Of a DNA stretch of 64,000 bases, positions 8,886 through 17,533 are shown one piece after another (position 1 is the stretch's first letter; each line of letters starts with the position of its first letter). Made by a program: the position numbers and the translations under genes. Below the pieces are notes generated by a model that saw only the letters and a program-made list of their open reading frames with translations, was not told the origin of the DNA and made no database searches. Where the stretch lies: assembly GCA_964582265.1 (NCBI GenBank), contig CAZOQT010000002.1, positions 1-64,000 of the forward strand, in the 5' to 3' direction. The DNA comes from JBAZYK01 sp964582265 (GTDB lineage: Bacteria; Patescibacteriota; Gracilibacteria; UBA1369).

Positions 8886-9923
8886 TTAACGGCGAAACCT
8901 TTTGGCGATTTTAATGAGCTGATACCAAAGAGGCAGATAGACAATTTCCTGTGGAGGAACGTAATTTACGCGCGTTCCACCAAATTTTAATTTGAAGTCG
9001 GTTACACCGGCCCAAGGGTGATTTGGATTAACTTGCCCGTTATGATTTTCTGGAGCGATGCCAAGAAAATCATAAAATTTGCAACCGTGCTTTTGAGCAC
9101 CTAAAATGGCTTGCCACTGCAACAAATAAGGTGCCATTGTATTGCGATGGTTGTTACTTGAGGCACCAAAATAATAAGTGGCAGTATCCTTGAAATAGGT
9201 GACAATCATGCCGGCGATTATGTTTGATTGATATTCCGCGAAGTATAATTTGGCTTGCTGCGGCCCTAAAATTTGCAGCATATTTTGATAATATTCCATG
9301 CCGTGGCCACTAAATTTATCGCGAGTAGTGGTTTGGAGCAGAAGATTGTAAAAATGTTGGACTTCATTTGGCTCGCCCTGGCGAATGGTTACGCCATGTT
9401 TTTGGGCAATTTTGATATTATAGCGACCCTTTGGTTTCATTTGCTTTAAGAGCTCTTCTGGCGATTTGGTCAGGTCCAAAATCAGCGTACTTTCTGGCTG
9501 ATAGTGTGCGTGCGCTACACGTGATTTGACTGATTTAAAGTTTGAGAATTGATGATCAGAAATTCCCGGATCGAATCGTAAAAAAACGGCCTTATCTTTT
9601 TGAGCGATTTGGGCAATTTTTTGAAAAAGCGGGGCGAATTTTGGCAGATCTGAATAATCAATCAATGGACCACGGGGGCAGTAAAGCCAAGAAAGGCCTC
9701 TGGGGAGCTGTTGTCTAATTAGTAAAGCGGAACCTATGCATTTTCCGTTTTGATCTTCCTGCATTAGAACATAGAACTTATCACGGCCCGGGGTTTTACT
9801 TTGAAACAAGCCCCATTCCACAGTTTGATGAATTGAACCCAGGGGGTGATTTTGAACAAATTTGTCGTATTTTTGGCGATCTTTTTGTGAAGTATTTACA
9901 AGTTCGCGAACAGTAAAATTCAT
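8886..9923 (-). CDS. FemAB-family peptidoglycan bridge aminoacyltransferase
   Basis: Member of the FemX/FemAB (MurM-like) family, which uses aminoacyl-tRNA to add residues to the peptide stem of lipid II or its precursor at the inner membrane face. Family features seen: 'HQTVEWGLFQSK' near the N-terminus, 'LYCPRGPLIDY', 'FLRFDPG', 'MKPKGRYNIKIAQKHGV' and the C-terminal 'FYDFLGIAP...FKLKFGG' block, indicating two GNAT-like domains. From the ATG at 9923 it is 345 residues; an ATG at 9950 would add nine but would lie inside the opposing promoter at 9935-9963. It sits between P1 and the P2-P5 operon on the opposite strand. Confidence 0.88.
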   Translation of the reverse strand: MNFTVRELVNTSQKDRQKYDKFVQNHPLGSIHQTVEWGLFQSKTPGRDKFYVLMQEDQNGKCIGSALLIRQQLPRGLSWLYCPRGPLIDYSDLPKFAPLFQKIAQIAQKDKAVFLRFDPGISDHQFSNFKSVKSRVAHAHYQPESTLILDLTKSPEELLKQMKPKGRYNIKIAQKHGVTIRQGEPNEVQHFYNLLLQTTTRDKFSGHGMEYYQNMLQILGPQQAKLYFAEYQSNIIAGMIVTYFKDTATYYFGASSNNHRNTMAPYLLQWQAILGAQKHGCKFYDFLGIAPENHNGQVNPNHPWAGVTDFKLKFGGTRVNYVPPQEIVYLPLWYQLIKIAKRFRR

Positions 9924-9934
9924 TCCAAAGGTAA

Positions 9935-9963
9935 TTGAGTAAACAGCCATTCCATGATATAAT
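9935..9963 (+). promoter_or_regulatory. Strong promoter for the S1-P5 operon
   Basis: TTGAGT, 17-bp spacer, TATAAT with an upstream TGA giving an extended -10. The best promoter-like match in this half of the window. Predicted leader is about 20 nt before the S1 start at 9991. Confidence 0.65.
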
Positions 9964-9990
9964 AATCAGATATTTAAGCAAGGCCACAAA

Positions 9991-10347
9991 ATGCCATATT
10001 ATTACCCAATCCAAAACGAAAAATTACGCTATCTTGTAATGGCTTCTGAATCAATCCATTCGCTAGAGGAAGCCAACATTCAAAAGATGATTTTTCAGAT
10101 TTCAAATTTGCCGATGGAAGGGCAGGAAGCAATGATATCTGCCCTGGAAGAAGAGCAGCGCCAAATTGTGGCTGCAAAAAGGGCAAAAGGCATCACACCA
10201 GCACAGGAAATTAAAGTGATCGAAAAGAAAACAGCCGAGGTCCGCATGGTAAGAAGAAATTTTGAAATTGTGGTACGTGTGGAAAATGAAAAAGTGGAAG
10301 TCGCAAAAACGCAAAGGGAAGCGGAGGATTTACTAAAGGAAATTTAG
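9991..10347 (+). CDS. S1: small helical protein of the P/S locus
   Basis: 118-residue, highly charged, all-helical protein with no signal peptide. It is clearly paralogous to S2 (12086): both open with Y-x-x-I-Q-[ND]-E-K-L-R-x-L-V, share an L-x-x-E-G....ALE core and end with an R-x-F/N-F...EAE-x-L-L segment. First gene of the operon, with a strong promoter 20 nt upstream, followed by a small hairpin and then P2. The function is unknown. A chaperone or partner role for the adjacent large proteins is inferred only from gene pairing. Confidence 0.85.
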   Translation: MPYYYPIQNEKLRYLVMASESIHSLEEANIQKMIFQISNLPMEGQEAMISALEEEQRQIVAAKRAKGITPAQEIKVIEKKTAEVRMVRRNFEIVVRVENEKVEVAKTQREAEDLLKEI

Positions 10348-10349
10348 TC

Positions 10350-10365
10350 TGCGTATGCTTACGCA
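10350..10365 (+). other. Perfect 6-bp hairpin between S1 and P2
   Basis: TGCGTA-tgct-TACGCA immediately after the S1 stop. No T-run follows, so it looks more like an mRNA stability or processing element than a terminator. Confidence 0.4.
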
Positions 10366-10417
10366 CGGGATCCGCCAAGTTTAAAAAATATCGCTTACAA
10401 AAAATAAAAATAAAACT

Positions 10418-12079
10418 ATGGAAAAATTAAAATGCATACAAACTGATAAATATAAATTTCAGATCAACAGACTGATTTTTGAACAGTCTCCAATTGAAAA
10501 GGGGAAAGACATTCAATCACAAGCGGAAACTCCTGTAGCAGAAACAGATGTTCAGGCAGCCAAGGATAATTATCAAAAAGAACGGGATAAATTGGGGAAA
10601 GACCTTGAATCGGGAACTTATACATCTCCGGAAATTAATCGCGCAAAAGAAGAAGCGCTGAAGCTTTTACGTGGTATTGAGTCAAATAGTGAAAGTGTTT
10701 TAAGCCCGGAACAAAGAAAAAACTTTGTTAGCAAATATTTAGCTATTATTAAATATTATGGTCCGGCAGAAAGCATGTACAAAGAAAATTTAAAAATTGC
10801 CGATACAACTTTGACAAGAATAGACAGAATGGCAGATGGCTTGCTGGCCGATTGGAATAAAAATTTTGAAGATCTTAAAAAGCAATATGCAGATGTAAAC
10901 GCGAGTATACCAAAAGAGGTCCGTGATCAACTTTCTGCTGTTTTTGATAAGTCATTACAGGAATCCAAACAAATTACTGAAAATGCCAAAATAGCTGCAA
11001 GAGCTGATAAAATTCCTCCCTTGAAGGATTTTAACAATATGAAAGAATTAAGGGCTGCCATGACCGATTACATAATTCAACTTGGGCATAAAGAAGAAGG
11101 GTTGATGTCACGCAGCAATATTGCAGATGGCCCTTATACAAAACTTGCAAATTTGTTTGGAAAAACCAAAGTTTCTGCAGATATAATTCTGGTTAAATAT
11201 TTTGCAAAAGATAAAAAACACTCAGAAGATTATGTGACCTCTGAAAGGATACGCACTTATGAATCTTTGATGAAAAAATATAGTAATAGGCCAGAAGTTC
11301 CCAATGCACTGCAGCCTGAATTAAACGAACTGCAACATCATGCATTAGAAGATTTGAGCAAATTAAAAGACAGCGACGTGATGGGACGTCAGCGACTTTT
11401 GGCAAACTATAAAGATAAACTTAACTTATTGCTTGGCGCCAGCTCCGTAGTAAAAGGTGAAGCTCACGGTTTGGCAGTAGAAACGGAAAAACAGGCAAAA
11501 AATGACCGTACTGCAAAAGATGTTGATAAAGCCGTAACAGAACTCGATGCTTTATTAATTAAACACCTAAGAACCATGGAACGTGGTGGAGAAATTGATA
11601 AAGTCTGGACCAAATTTGATGCAATTAAGCGAGAATTAAGTACAAAACAATCAAAAGCATTTTATGCGGAGAAATTTCAACAACTCTCCAAAATGATTGC
11701 TGAAGTAAAAAAAATAGATAGAGTCGAGACTAGAAAAGATAGACTTAAGAATGCGGTAAAAGATGCTGTTCAAGCCACTTTTGAAGCTGGGAATCTTCAA
11801 CAATATTCACTGGCGCAATTAGAGGCCGCGGTAAAAGAAAAACTGACTCAAAGCCAAAAGTTGCAAGAAGCTGGAAATGCACAATGGGACGTCAACTATA
11901 ACGGTTTTTCTTTTAGTGTAGCAAAAACAAAAAGTGGATTTAATGTTGGCATAAATAACATGGATGAATATGCACGTAAAATTTATGCAGTTGCAGCAAA
12001 TGGTTTAAGTGCAGCAAGACTGGCAATTCTGGATAGACACATAAAAGAAGCAGAAACAAAACAAAGTGAAACTAAATAA
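10418..12079 (+). CDS. P2: 553-aa helical protein with N-terminal R-L-I-F motif
   Basis: Unrecognised 553-residue, Lys/Glu-rich and largely helical protein. The N-terminus carries INRLIFE (residues 16-22), equivalent to NRLVFN in P1. No transmembrane segment or classical signal peptide is seen. Most of residues 40-490 look like long helices or coiled coil; the last ~60 residues start with a short beta-like stretch 'WDVNYNGFSFSVAKT' and finish helical. The three-repeat module of P1 and P3 is not present. It lies six bases ahead of S2, whose start follows directly after its stop, so the two are probably translated together. Confidence 0.82.
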   Translation: MEKLKCIQTDKYKFQINRLIFEQSPIEKGKDIQSQAETPVAETDVQAAKDNYQKERDKLGKDLESGTYTSPEINRAKEEALKLLRGIESNSESVLSPEQRKNFVSKYLAIIKYYGPAESMYKENLKIADTTLTRIDRMADGLLADWNKNFEDLKKQYADVNASIPKEVRDQLSAVFDKSLQESKQITENAKIAARADKIPPLKDFNNMKELRAAMTDYIIQLGHKEEGLMSRSNIADGPYTKLANLFGKTKVSADIILVKYFAKDKKHSEDYVTSERIRTYESLMKKYSNRPEVPNALQPELNELQHHALEDLSKLKDSDVMGRQRLLANYKDKLNLLLGASSVVKGEAHGLAVETEKQAKNDRTAKDVDKAVTELDALLIKHLRTMERGGEIDKVWTKFDAIKRELSTKQSKAFYAEKFQQLSKMIAEVKKIDRVETRKDRLKNAVKDAVQATFEAGNLQQYSLAQLEAAVKEKLTQSQKLQEAGNAQWDVNYNGFSFSVAKTKSGFNVGINNMDEYARKIYAVAANGLSAARLAILDRHIKEAETKQSETK

Positions 12080-12085
12080 ATTTTT

Positions 12086-12460
12086 ATGGTCGATTATTCA
12101 ATCATTCAGGACGAAAAATTAAGAAAACTCGTAATTGAGTCGGCGGTGATTAGTGCCCTTGCAGAAGCCAAAACCACAGAGATGGTGGGGAAGATTGCCA
12201 GACTTACACCAGAAGGCGTGCAGAAATTTACGCAGGCGCTGGAACAGCAAAAGCAGGAAATGGACGCGGCTGCGCAGGTGCCGACTGATCCTGAAAAATT
12301 AAAGGCAATGACGGCGGATATGGTCGACAAAAAAATGAAAGTTACAAAACTAATGCGCAATTTTTTCTCTTCGGTTAGAAATTTCAGAAAAAACGAAGCG
12401 CGTGCAAGTGATGATCAGGAAGCCGAAAAATTGTTACAATTATTAGATACTTTGCAATGA
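12086..12460 (+). CDS. S2: small helical protein, paralogue of S1
   Basis: 124-residue charged helical protein. It aligns with S1 over its whole length, from the IQDEKLRKLV opening to the EAEKLLQLL ending, with a short insertion near residue 65. Its TGA stop overlaps the ATG of P3 (ATGA at 12457-12460), which implies translational coupling of S2 with P3. No known domain is recognised. Confidence 0.85.
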   Translation: MVDYSIIQDEKLRKLVIESAVISALAEAKTTEMVGKIARLTPEGVQKFTQALEQQKQEMDAAAQVPTDPEKLKAMTADMVDKKMKVTKLMRNFFSSVRNFRKNEARASDDQEAEKLLQLLDTLQ

Positions 12461-14952
12461 TAAAATTTATTAAACATATTGGGTTTGCGGCGGATAGCGA
12501 CCTGGAAAAGAGGCTGGTTTTTGATGTGGCGGCAAATGCCCCGGAAGCGGCGCCCAATCAAAGTAAGGAAAAGGAAGCGGCGAAGGATGGTCAAGAATTG
12601 CAAAAAGAATTTGAGGAAGCAAAAAAGGAATATAAAAAGGCTAAAGATGATTACATTAAAGAATGCAAAGACTATGCAGCAGGGAAGAATTTACCAATTG
12701 GTAAAGGAAAATCACTGGGAGAAGATCCATCTGACGAGTTGAAGCAAAAATTTATTGCGGCTGCGAAAGAGGCACTAAGTTTGTTAGAACAAATGCCAGA
12801 TGTCGAATTCTTATCAGTATCACAAGAACAAATAGATTACATAAAAAAAAGTCAGGATGAACTTACAAAAATATTAAATGCATATGTGCCAATTACCGAA
12901 GCAGGTTACACAGATAAGGAACAAGAACATGCAAAGTACTGGGCAGCAAAAGAAACCCAAGGCACTGAACCAGCAAATGGTGGAAGTGTGCCTCCGGGTC
13001 CAGATAAAAAAATTGCGCCCCCTGCAAAAGTAGCTCCAGATTCTGAAAAAAGCGTGCCAGAACAACAACCTCCTGAACTTACGGTTTTGAAAGATGTTTA
13101 TGAAAATTTATTAAAAAAGACCGGTGTTGAAAAAGGTGGCAAAGATAAATACTTATCCGTAAAAGCATACCTTGCTAAGCTGGAGGAAGATCTTGAAAAA
13201 TCAGCACTTAAAGGCCAATTGCAAGTCCTAAAAGAGGCAATTATTAACGCCATCGAACGTTCGACTCAAATAACTAATTCGCTTGATAAAAGGGTTCCGT
13301 CTCCACAGGAAGTAATTGTTACAATTGAATTGGTTGTTCAACAAAAGAAAAGGACATCTGCGTCTGAAAAAACTGAGGCGGAAATAATTGAAGCGGCACA
13401 CACGCTCGGTTTAAAAAAGCCAATTGAGGCTGCAAGAAAAAAATTGCAAGCGTCTGGTACTGGTGCTAATAATGAACGCATTTTTAAAGACATTTATGAA
13501 TATTTACAATCTGTGGAGGAAAAAGAATATGACAAACCTGAAGATATGGAGGCTCCGGCAAAATCTTTGGAACAGATAGATTACTGGATCGCCAGAGATT
13601 TGATGAATGAAAAATTGCGTTTAGTGGTGCAGGAAAAAGTTGATGGGTTGGTTCGCGATGGTGTTGATCCAAGAACAAGATTGGACTCAATAAATTCCAC
13701 CATTGCTGACACAATGGGAATTTACAATAATAATCCATCGGGAAAATTAGAACCTGCAATAATAACAAATATTGTTAAGCCAATTGTGCTTGCTACATTC
13801 CTGGATCCAAATAATGCTACGTTATATAAAATTGAAAGAGCTAGTACCGGAGGATTACAAGTTATAAAGGCTGAACCGGAAGCCACTAAAAAGGCCCCAA
13901 ATGCGTCCGCTGCGGAAACTAAAATTGATGCACCTTCAACAGCACCGGAAATTGTGCCAGTACCTGAGGAAAGCTTGGCAGTGGATCGTGAAAGAGCTCC
14001 AATTGGTAAAATTGCCGCAATTCAAAATACTGAAGCAAAAACCGACATTCCCGCTTATGAAAATGAAAAATCTGATCAGGAAATAGCGTTGGAAGATAGG
14101 GATGGTTCACTCTTAAAAGAAAGAGGCGTGCAGCCAAAATATCTTGAGATTCTAACTAAAATTGATGACTACTGGAATGAAAATCTGAACGCTGCGACAA
14201 GTTATGAATTTAAGCCCTTTGATAGCGATATTGTGAAATGTAATGTAAGTTTTGTGAAAGACATGTTTGTTTTGAAATATGCGATAAAAGGGCAGCCGCC
14301 AGTAGCAGTGGAGTTTGGCACAAAGCAGCAACTTTTAAGAAAAATTAATAGCGGAGAACTTTATCAGGAATTGATGAAAAAAGTGCTTTCTAATGAGGAT
14401 ACTTTAAAATCGCTGGAGCCAAAAATTGGTAAAATTTCCGGATATGACATGTATGAAGATCGCATGGATGCGGACTGTACATTCAAACTAGATTCAAATA
14501 ATAATCCGGAGGTAAAACTTAAATCTTTACCTGATGGACGCATTGAATATACCGTAAGTACTGAACCTTCTGCCTTCAAGGGCAAGGCAGAAAATCTGGA
14601 TGATTTGGGTGTTCAGTTGGCACATATTAGGGAATGGGATAATAAAAAAGAAGAAGATAAGGTCAGTAATAAGAGCTTAAGAGAAGAAAAATTGTTTAGC
14701 GATATTGCCGATAAAGATAATTTTACAAAACATGAAAAGGAGATTGGGCGAGTGGAAAAATATGAGCTTATGCATGATAAAGGGGTAAATTTGAATTTAA
14801 GTTGGGGAAAAGAAAGGACAGTAAACGCTACTGTGCTGATTCAAGATGGTGCTTATATTTGCGCATTAAACAATTCGGATACACCAAATAAAACCTGTGC
14901 CAATTTTGATCAGGTAATTAAGGCACTTCAAGATTTTAGAATCAATACATAA
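12457..14952 (+). CDS. P3: 831-aa protein with R-L-V-F motif and P1-like three-repeat C-terminal module
   Basis: Unrecognised 831-residue protein. The N-terminus contains KRLVFD (residues 19-24). An Ala/Pro-rich linker follows, then helical charged segments (about 30-480) interrupted by Pro-rich linkers near 175-210 and 480-550. The C-terminal ~275 residues match the end of P1: units begin near 557 (GVQPKYLEIL), 656 (KIGKISGY) and 762 (EIGRVEKYEL), each a run of short beta-like strands ending in a helix. P1 has GRVQPNLVYIL, KMGSVSKV and KIGRVISYKL at the corresponding points. Start codon overlaps the S2 stop. Likely paralogue of P1 with a diverged middle. Confidence 0.83.
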   Translation: MIKFIKHIGFAADSDLEKRLVFDVAANAPEAAPNQSKEKEAAKDGQELQKEFEEAKKEYKKAKDDYIKECKDYAAGKNLPIGKGKSLGEDPSDELKQKFIAAAKEALSLLEQMPDVEFLSVSQEQIDYIKKSQDELTKILNAYVPITEAGYTDKEQEHAKYWAAKETQGTEPANGGSVPPGPDKKIAPPAKVAPDSEKSVPEQQPPELTVLKDVYENLLKKTGVEKGGKDKYLSVKAYLAKLEEDLEKSALKGQLQVLKEAIINAIERSTQITNSLDKRVPSPQEVIVTIELVVQQKKRTSASEKTEAEIIEAAHTLGLKKPIEAARKKLQASGTGANNERIFKDIYEYLQSVEEKEYDKPEDMEAPAKSLEQIDYWIARDLMNEKLRLVVQEKVDGLVRDGVDPRTRLDSINSTIADTMGIYNNNPSGKLEPAIITNIVKPIVLATFLDPNNATLYKIERASTGGLQVIKAEPEATKKAPNASAAETKIDAPSTAPEIVPVPEESLAVDRERAPIGKIAAIQNTEAKTDIPAYENEKSDQEIALEDRDGSLLKERGVQPKYLEILTKIDDYWNENLNAATSYEFKPFDSDIVKCNVSFVKDMFVLKYAIKGQPPVAVEFGTKQQLLRKINSGELYQELMKKVLSNEDTLKSLEPKIGKISGYDMYEDRMDADCTFKLDSNNNPEVKLKSLPDGRIEYTVSTEPSAFKGKAENLDDLGVQLAHIREWDNKKEEDKVSNKSLREEKLFSDIADKDNFTKHEKEIGRVEKYELMHDKGVNLNLSWGKERTVNATVLIQDGAYICALNNSDTPNKTCANFDQVIKALQDFRINT

Positions 14953-14976
14953 AAAATTAAAATTTATAAAACCAAC

Positions 14977-15630
14977 ATGAAAAATTTAAAAAATTGTTAC
15001 AACTTTGGGGCTGTTACAGCGGATAATCAACTTGGAAAGCGGCTTATATATAACCAATTTGAAGTGCCTAGCAGCAAGGACAAATTACCGACGGCTGGTT
15101 CGGGCGAATCCGCTTTTGCTGATAAATTTGCACGTGAAAAAATTTATACGGAAGCTGATGCCAAGCTGAAAGAATTGAAAGCCCAGAATTCACCAGAAGC
15201 AAAAGAGCTGGAATCAAAATTGTTAACGGCACGCGATCTGGAACAAAAAAACAGTGAAGGTGAGGCCAGAGAAATGGCACAAATATTAAAGCAGCATTTG
15301 CAGGAAATTATAAAAAAACAGAGTGAAGCCCCAAAAAAAACCGCTGAGAAAGAGCAAAAAACTGAGCCGGTAGTGATGGCTAAAACAGCAACAAAACCTG
15401 CAGAAAATAAGACCGCGGAGGTTATAGAAAAAGGCCCAAAAGGGGTGGTAGAAGTTTTTACTGGAGGAGCAATTAACTTAAAAGATCCAACAACTGGAGG
15501 TGAGGCTAAAAGAGATAAAGAGTTGGAATCTTATGCAAGTATTGACGGCCCAAAAACCAGCTTTGCTGGAAAAATTGCTGATGATATAAAAGAAAAATTA
15601 CCAAGCAGCGATCCTAGAAATAATGCTTAA
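14977..15630 (+). CDS. P4: 217-aa protein with R-L-I-Y motif
   Basis: Unrecognised, charged, probably helical or disordered protein. The N-terminal KRLIYN (residues 21-26) is preceded by 'NFGAVTADNQLG', resembling P3's 'IGFAADSDLE' spacing, so the shared motif extends some residues upstream in P3 and P4. No membrane segment. The C-terminal third is Gly/Lys-rich and lacks recognisable domains. It ends three bases before S3. Confidence 0.78.
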   Translation: MKNLKNCYNFGAVTADNQLGKRLIYNQFEVPSSKDKLPTAGSGESAFADKFAREKIYTEADAKLKELKAQNSPEAKELESKLLTARDLEQKNSEGEAREMAQILKQHLQEIIKKQSEAPKKTAEKEQKTEPVVMAKTATKPAENKTAEVIEKGPKGVVEVFTGGAINLKDPTTGGEAKRDKELESYASIDGPKTSFAGKIADDIKEKLPSSDPRNNA

Positions 15631-15633
15631 AAA

Positions 15634-15984
15634 ATGGCTAACAAACTGCTATTAGACGAATTTTTTAAGGCACTGGAGAGTTCAAAAAGTTTTCAACTTT
15701 TGACTCCAGATGAGCAGACTGAACTTATGACTCAGTTCCTGCACGCAAACGATGAACAGCTTATAAAGGCCCTGGGAGAGCTAAAAAAGGACGCTATAGA
15801 AAGGCAAAAACTGGAAATGGATTTAAAGAAAAAAGAGGAAGATCAAATTAATATCGCACAGGAGATCAAAAAAACTTTAAAGGTGGTGGCGCGAAAACAA
15901 ATCGAAACTAACGAAAAACTGGAATCAGAAAATGCAGCCAAGGCAGCGGAAATGCTAATCGAAAAACTAATAAAAAATAATTAA
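15634..15984 (+). CDS. S3: small helical protein of the P/S locus
   Basis: 116-residue helical, Lys/Glu-rich protein starting three bases after P4. Layout resembles S1 and S2: an N-terminal helix, an 'LLTPDEQ' turn comparable to 'LTPEGVQ' in S2, a long middle helix and an E-A-A-E-x-L-I-E-x-L end. Similarity to S1/S2 is weaker than between those two, so common origin is probable but not certain. Followed 12 bases later by S4. Confidence 0.78.
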   Translation: MANKLLLDEFFKALESSKSFQLLTPDEQTELMTQFLHANDEQLIKALGELKKDAIERQKLEMDLKKKEEDQINIAQEIKKTLKVVARKQIETNEKLESENAAKAAEMLIEKLIKNN

Positions 15985-15996
15985 ACACCAAGACAA

Positions 15997-16311
15997 ATGA
16001 CCAAAGAAGAATACGCACAATTAATAAAAAATTCGCACGCATATAAAAAAATGTCGGCGGATTTGCAAAAAAGCATGGCTAATGCAACTGGCAGTTTAAT
16101 GCTTAAATATGCGGATATTTTGCTAGACGAGCAGAAGATGATTATACGGGCGCAACAAGATTATTTAAAGAAAAATGAATTCATAGCTTCAAATTTGCAT
16201 ATTAAATTAGTCAAAATCAAAAAAAACCACCTTGTAAAAAAGGAAGATGCAAGCAAAAAAGAGGATGAAAAAGAGGAAGAGCGCCTTATTTCACAAATTA
16301 ATAATTTATAA
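15997..16311 (+). CDS. S4: small helical protein of the P/S locus
   Basis: 104-residue helical protein with a very charged Lys/Glu C-terminus. Its 'NSHAYKKMSADLQ' segment lines up with 'SSKSFQLLTPDEQ' of S3. No signal peptide or known domain. It sits between S3 and P5 with spacers of 12 and 9 bases, in the same presumed transcript. Confidence 0.72.
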   Translation: MTKEEYAQLIKNSHAYKKMSADLQKSMANATGSLMLKYADILLDEQKMIIRAQQDYLKKNEFIASNLHIKLVKIKKNHLVKKEDASKKEDEKEEERLISQINNL

Positions 16312-16320
16312 AAAATATAT

Positions 16321-17487
16321 ATGATTTTTTCATGTTCAAAAGCCAGGTATTTCAATTCAAGCCGCAATTTAATTTACCTAAATGGTGGATCACAACCAGC
16401 AGAAGGGCAAAATTCAGATTTAGCAGAAACTAAACAGCGCATAAATGCAGCGAAAGAAGGTATTAACGCAGATATTATTGGAGATATGTTTAGCGCTGAA
16501 TCTGCCATGAATTTGCGCAAAGAAGAAATAAAAAATGTTGCTTTACAGGCATTAATAAAAATTAGTGGAACCACTGATGAAGACAAAACAACCCGCAAAC
16601 AAATTGAAAATGCACGGGATGAGGCAATTCAAGCAATTGATACAAATGCTGAAAAATATCAATTATTGGCAGATTACGTAGATAAAAAAACACAATTAGC
16701 GGCAACTTTAATCACTAACAAACAAAGTTTTGAAACTATGAAAGCTAATGGTTTGTCTTTAGAAGACATTAAGCTTCTGGCAGAAATTGCTACAGAATTG
16801 AGAGGTACTGCCAGTAATTTTGATCAAATGAATTTACCTGAATTAGAAGCTGGTAAAAGGGAGATCAGTGATGCAGCGAAGCAACAAGCAATAGAATTTG
16901 ATAGTGCAGTAGCAGGATATTTGGCAGGCATGCAAAATGATTCTTCAATTAACACAGTGGAAGCTTTTTTTGATAAATCTGGCTTGCAACAAATGATGAC
17001 AAAAGATCAAAAAAAGCCGGTAGAAGTTTCTGCTGATTTTGTTGAAGGTGTAAAAGGGTTATTTTCACAAAGGGCGTTACTGTCAAGTTTTCTAATGAAA
17101 TTTGGAAAAACTACTGATCCAAAGCTGGTGCAAATATATGACGCGGTAAATGCGAAGCTGGATAGGATAAATGGCGCCTTGGGAAAAATTGGGACAATTA
17201 TTGATAAATATCCAGAATTTAAGCCAAATTATGTAAAATTTGGCGAAGCCTTATCTAATTGGGAAACAGCAACTAGCAAAGTAGATAGTCTTAAAGCTGC
17301 TCCTGACAGTTATACAGACAGAGTAAAAGCACAAATCACGCTAGCACAATCATGGCAATCTGGAGCAAAGACAGGTGTACTAAGTAGTTGGGAAGATTTG
17401 GCTAAAAACTTATCGTATTGGGCAACAGCTACTGCAGAAAATTCAAAATTTGACAGCAAACCATCGCCCGCAAAAGACAATGTGTAA
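16321..17487 (+). CDS. P5: 388-aa helical protein with R-N-L-I-Y motif
   Basis: Unrecognised 388-residue helical protein, last gene of the operon. Its N-terminus has SRNLIYLNGG (residues 14-23), a looser version of the RL[IV][FY][ND] motif with a following Gly-Gly like P1. Residues 40-380 are Ala/Lys/Glu/Asp-rich helices without membrane segments. It converges on ftsZ. Confidence 0.78.
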   Translation: MIFSCSKARYFNSSRNLIYLNGGSQPAEGQNSDLAETKQRINAAKEGINADIIGDMFSAESAMNLRKEEIKNVALQALIKISGTTDEDKTTRKQIENARDEAIQAIDTNAEKYQLLADYVDKKTQLAATLITNKQSFETMKANGLSLEDIKLLAEIATELRGTASNFDQMNLPELEAGKREISDAAKQQAIEFDSAVAGYLAGMQNDSSINTVEAFFDKSGLQQMMTKDQKKPVEVSADFVEGVKGLFSQRALLSSFLMKFGKTTDPKLVQIYDAVNAKLDRINGALGKIGTIIDKYPEFKPNYVKFGEALSNWETATSKVDSLKAAPDSYTDRVKAQITLAQSWQSGAKTGVLSSWEDLAKNLSYWATATAENSKFDSKPSPAKDNV

Positions 17488-17509
17488 ACTGAAGTGACTT
17501 AGATAATGC

Positions 17510-17524
17510 GCCTTGCGCTAAGGC
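17510..17524. terminator. Weak convergent hairpin between P5 and ftsZ
   Basis: GCCTT-gcgct-AAGGC lies between two converging genes, surrounded by repeated TTGCGC/GCGC words that could lengthen the stem. There is no strong T-run on either strand. Confidence 0.35.
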
Positions 17525-17533
17525 TTGCGCCTA

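Noticed and set aside
12479..12742. 87-residue Lys/Arg-rich frame overlapping the start of P3
   Set aside because: Same strand, shifted frame of P3; composition results from A-rich codons. P3 has the N-terminal motif and the ATGA junction.
13484..14137. Antisense frames inside P3
   Set aside because: Shadows of an A/G-rich coding strand; rich in Leu/Phe/Ser/His with no domains.
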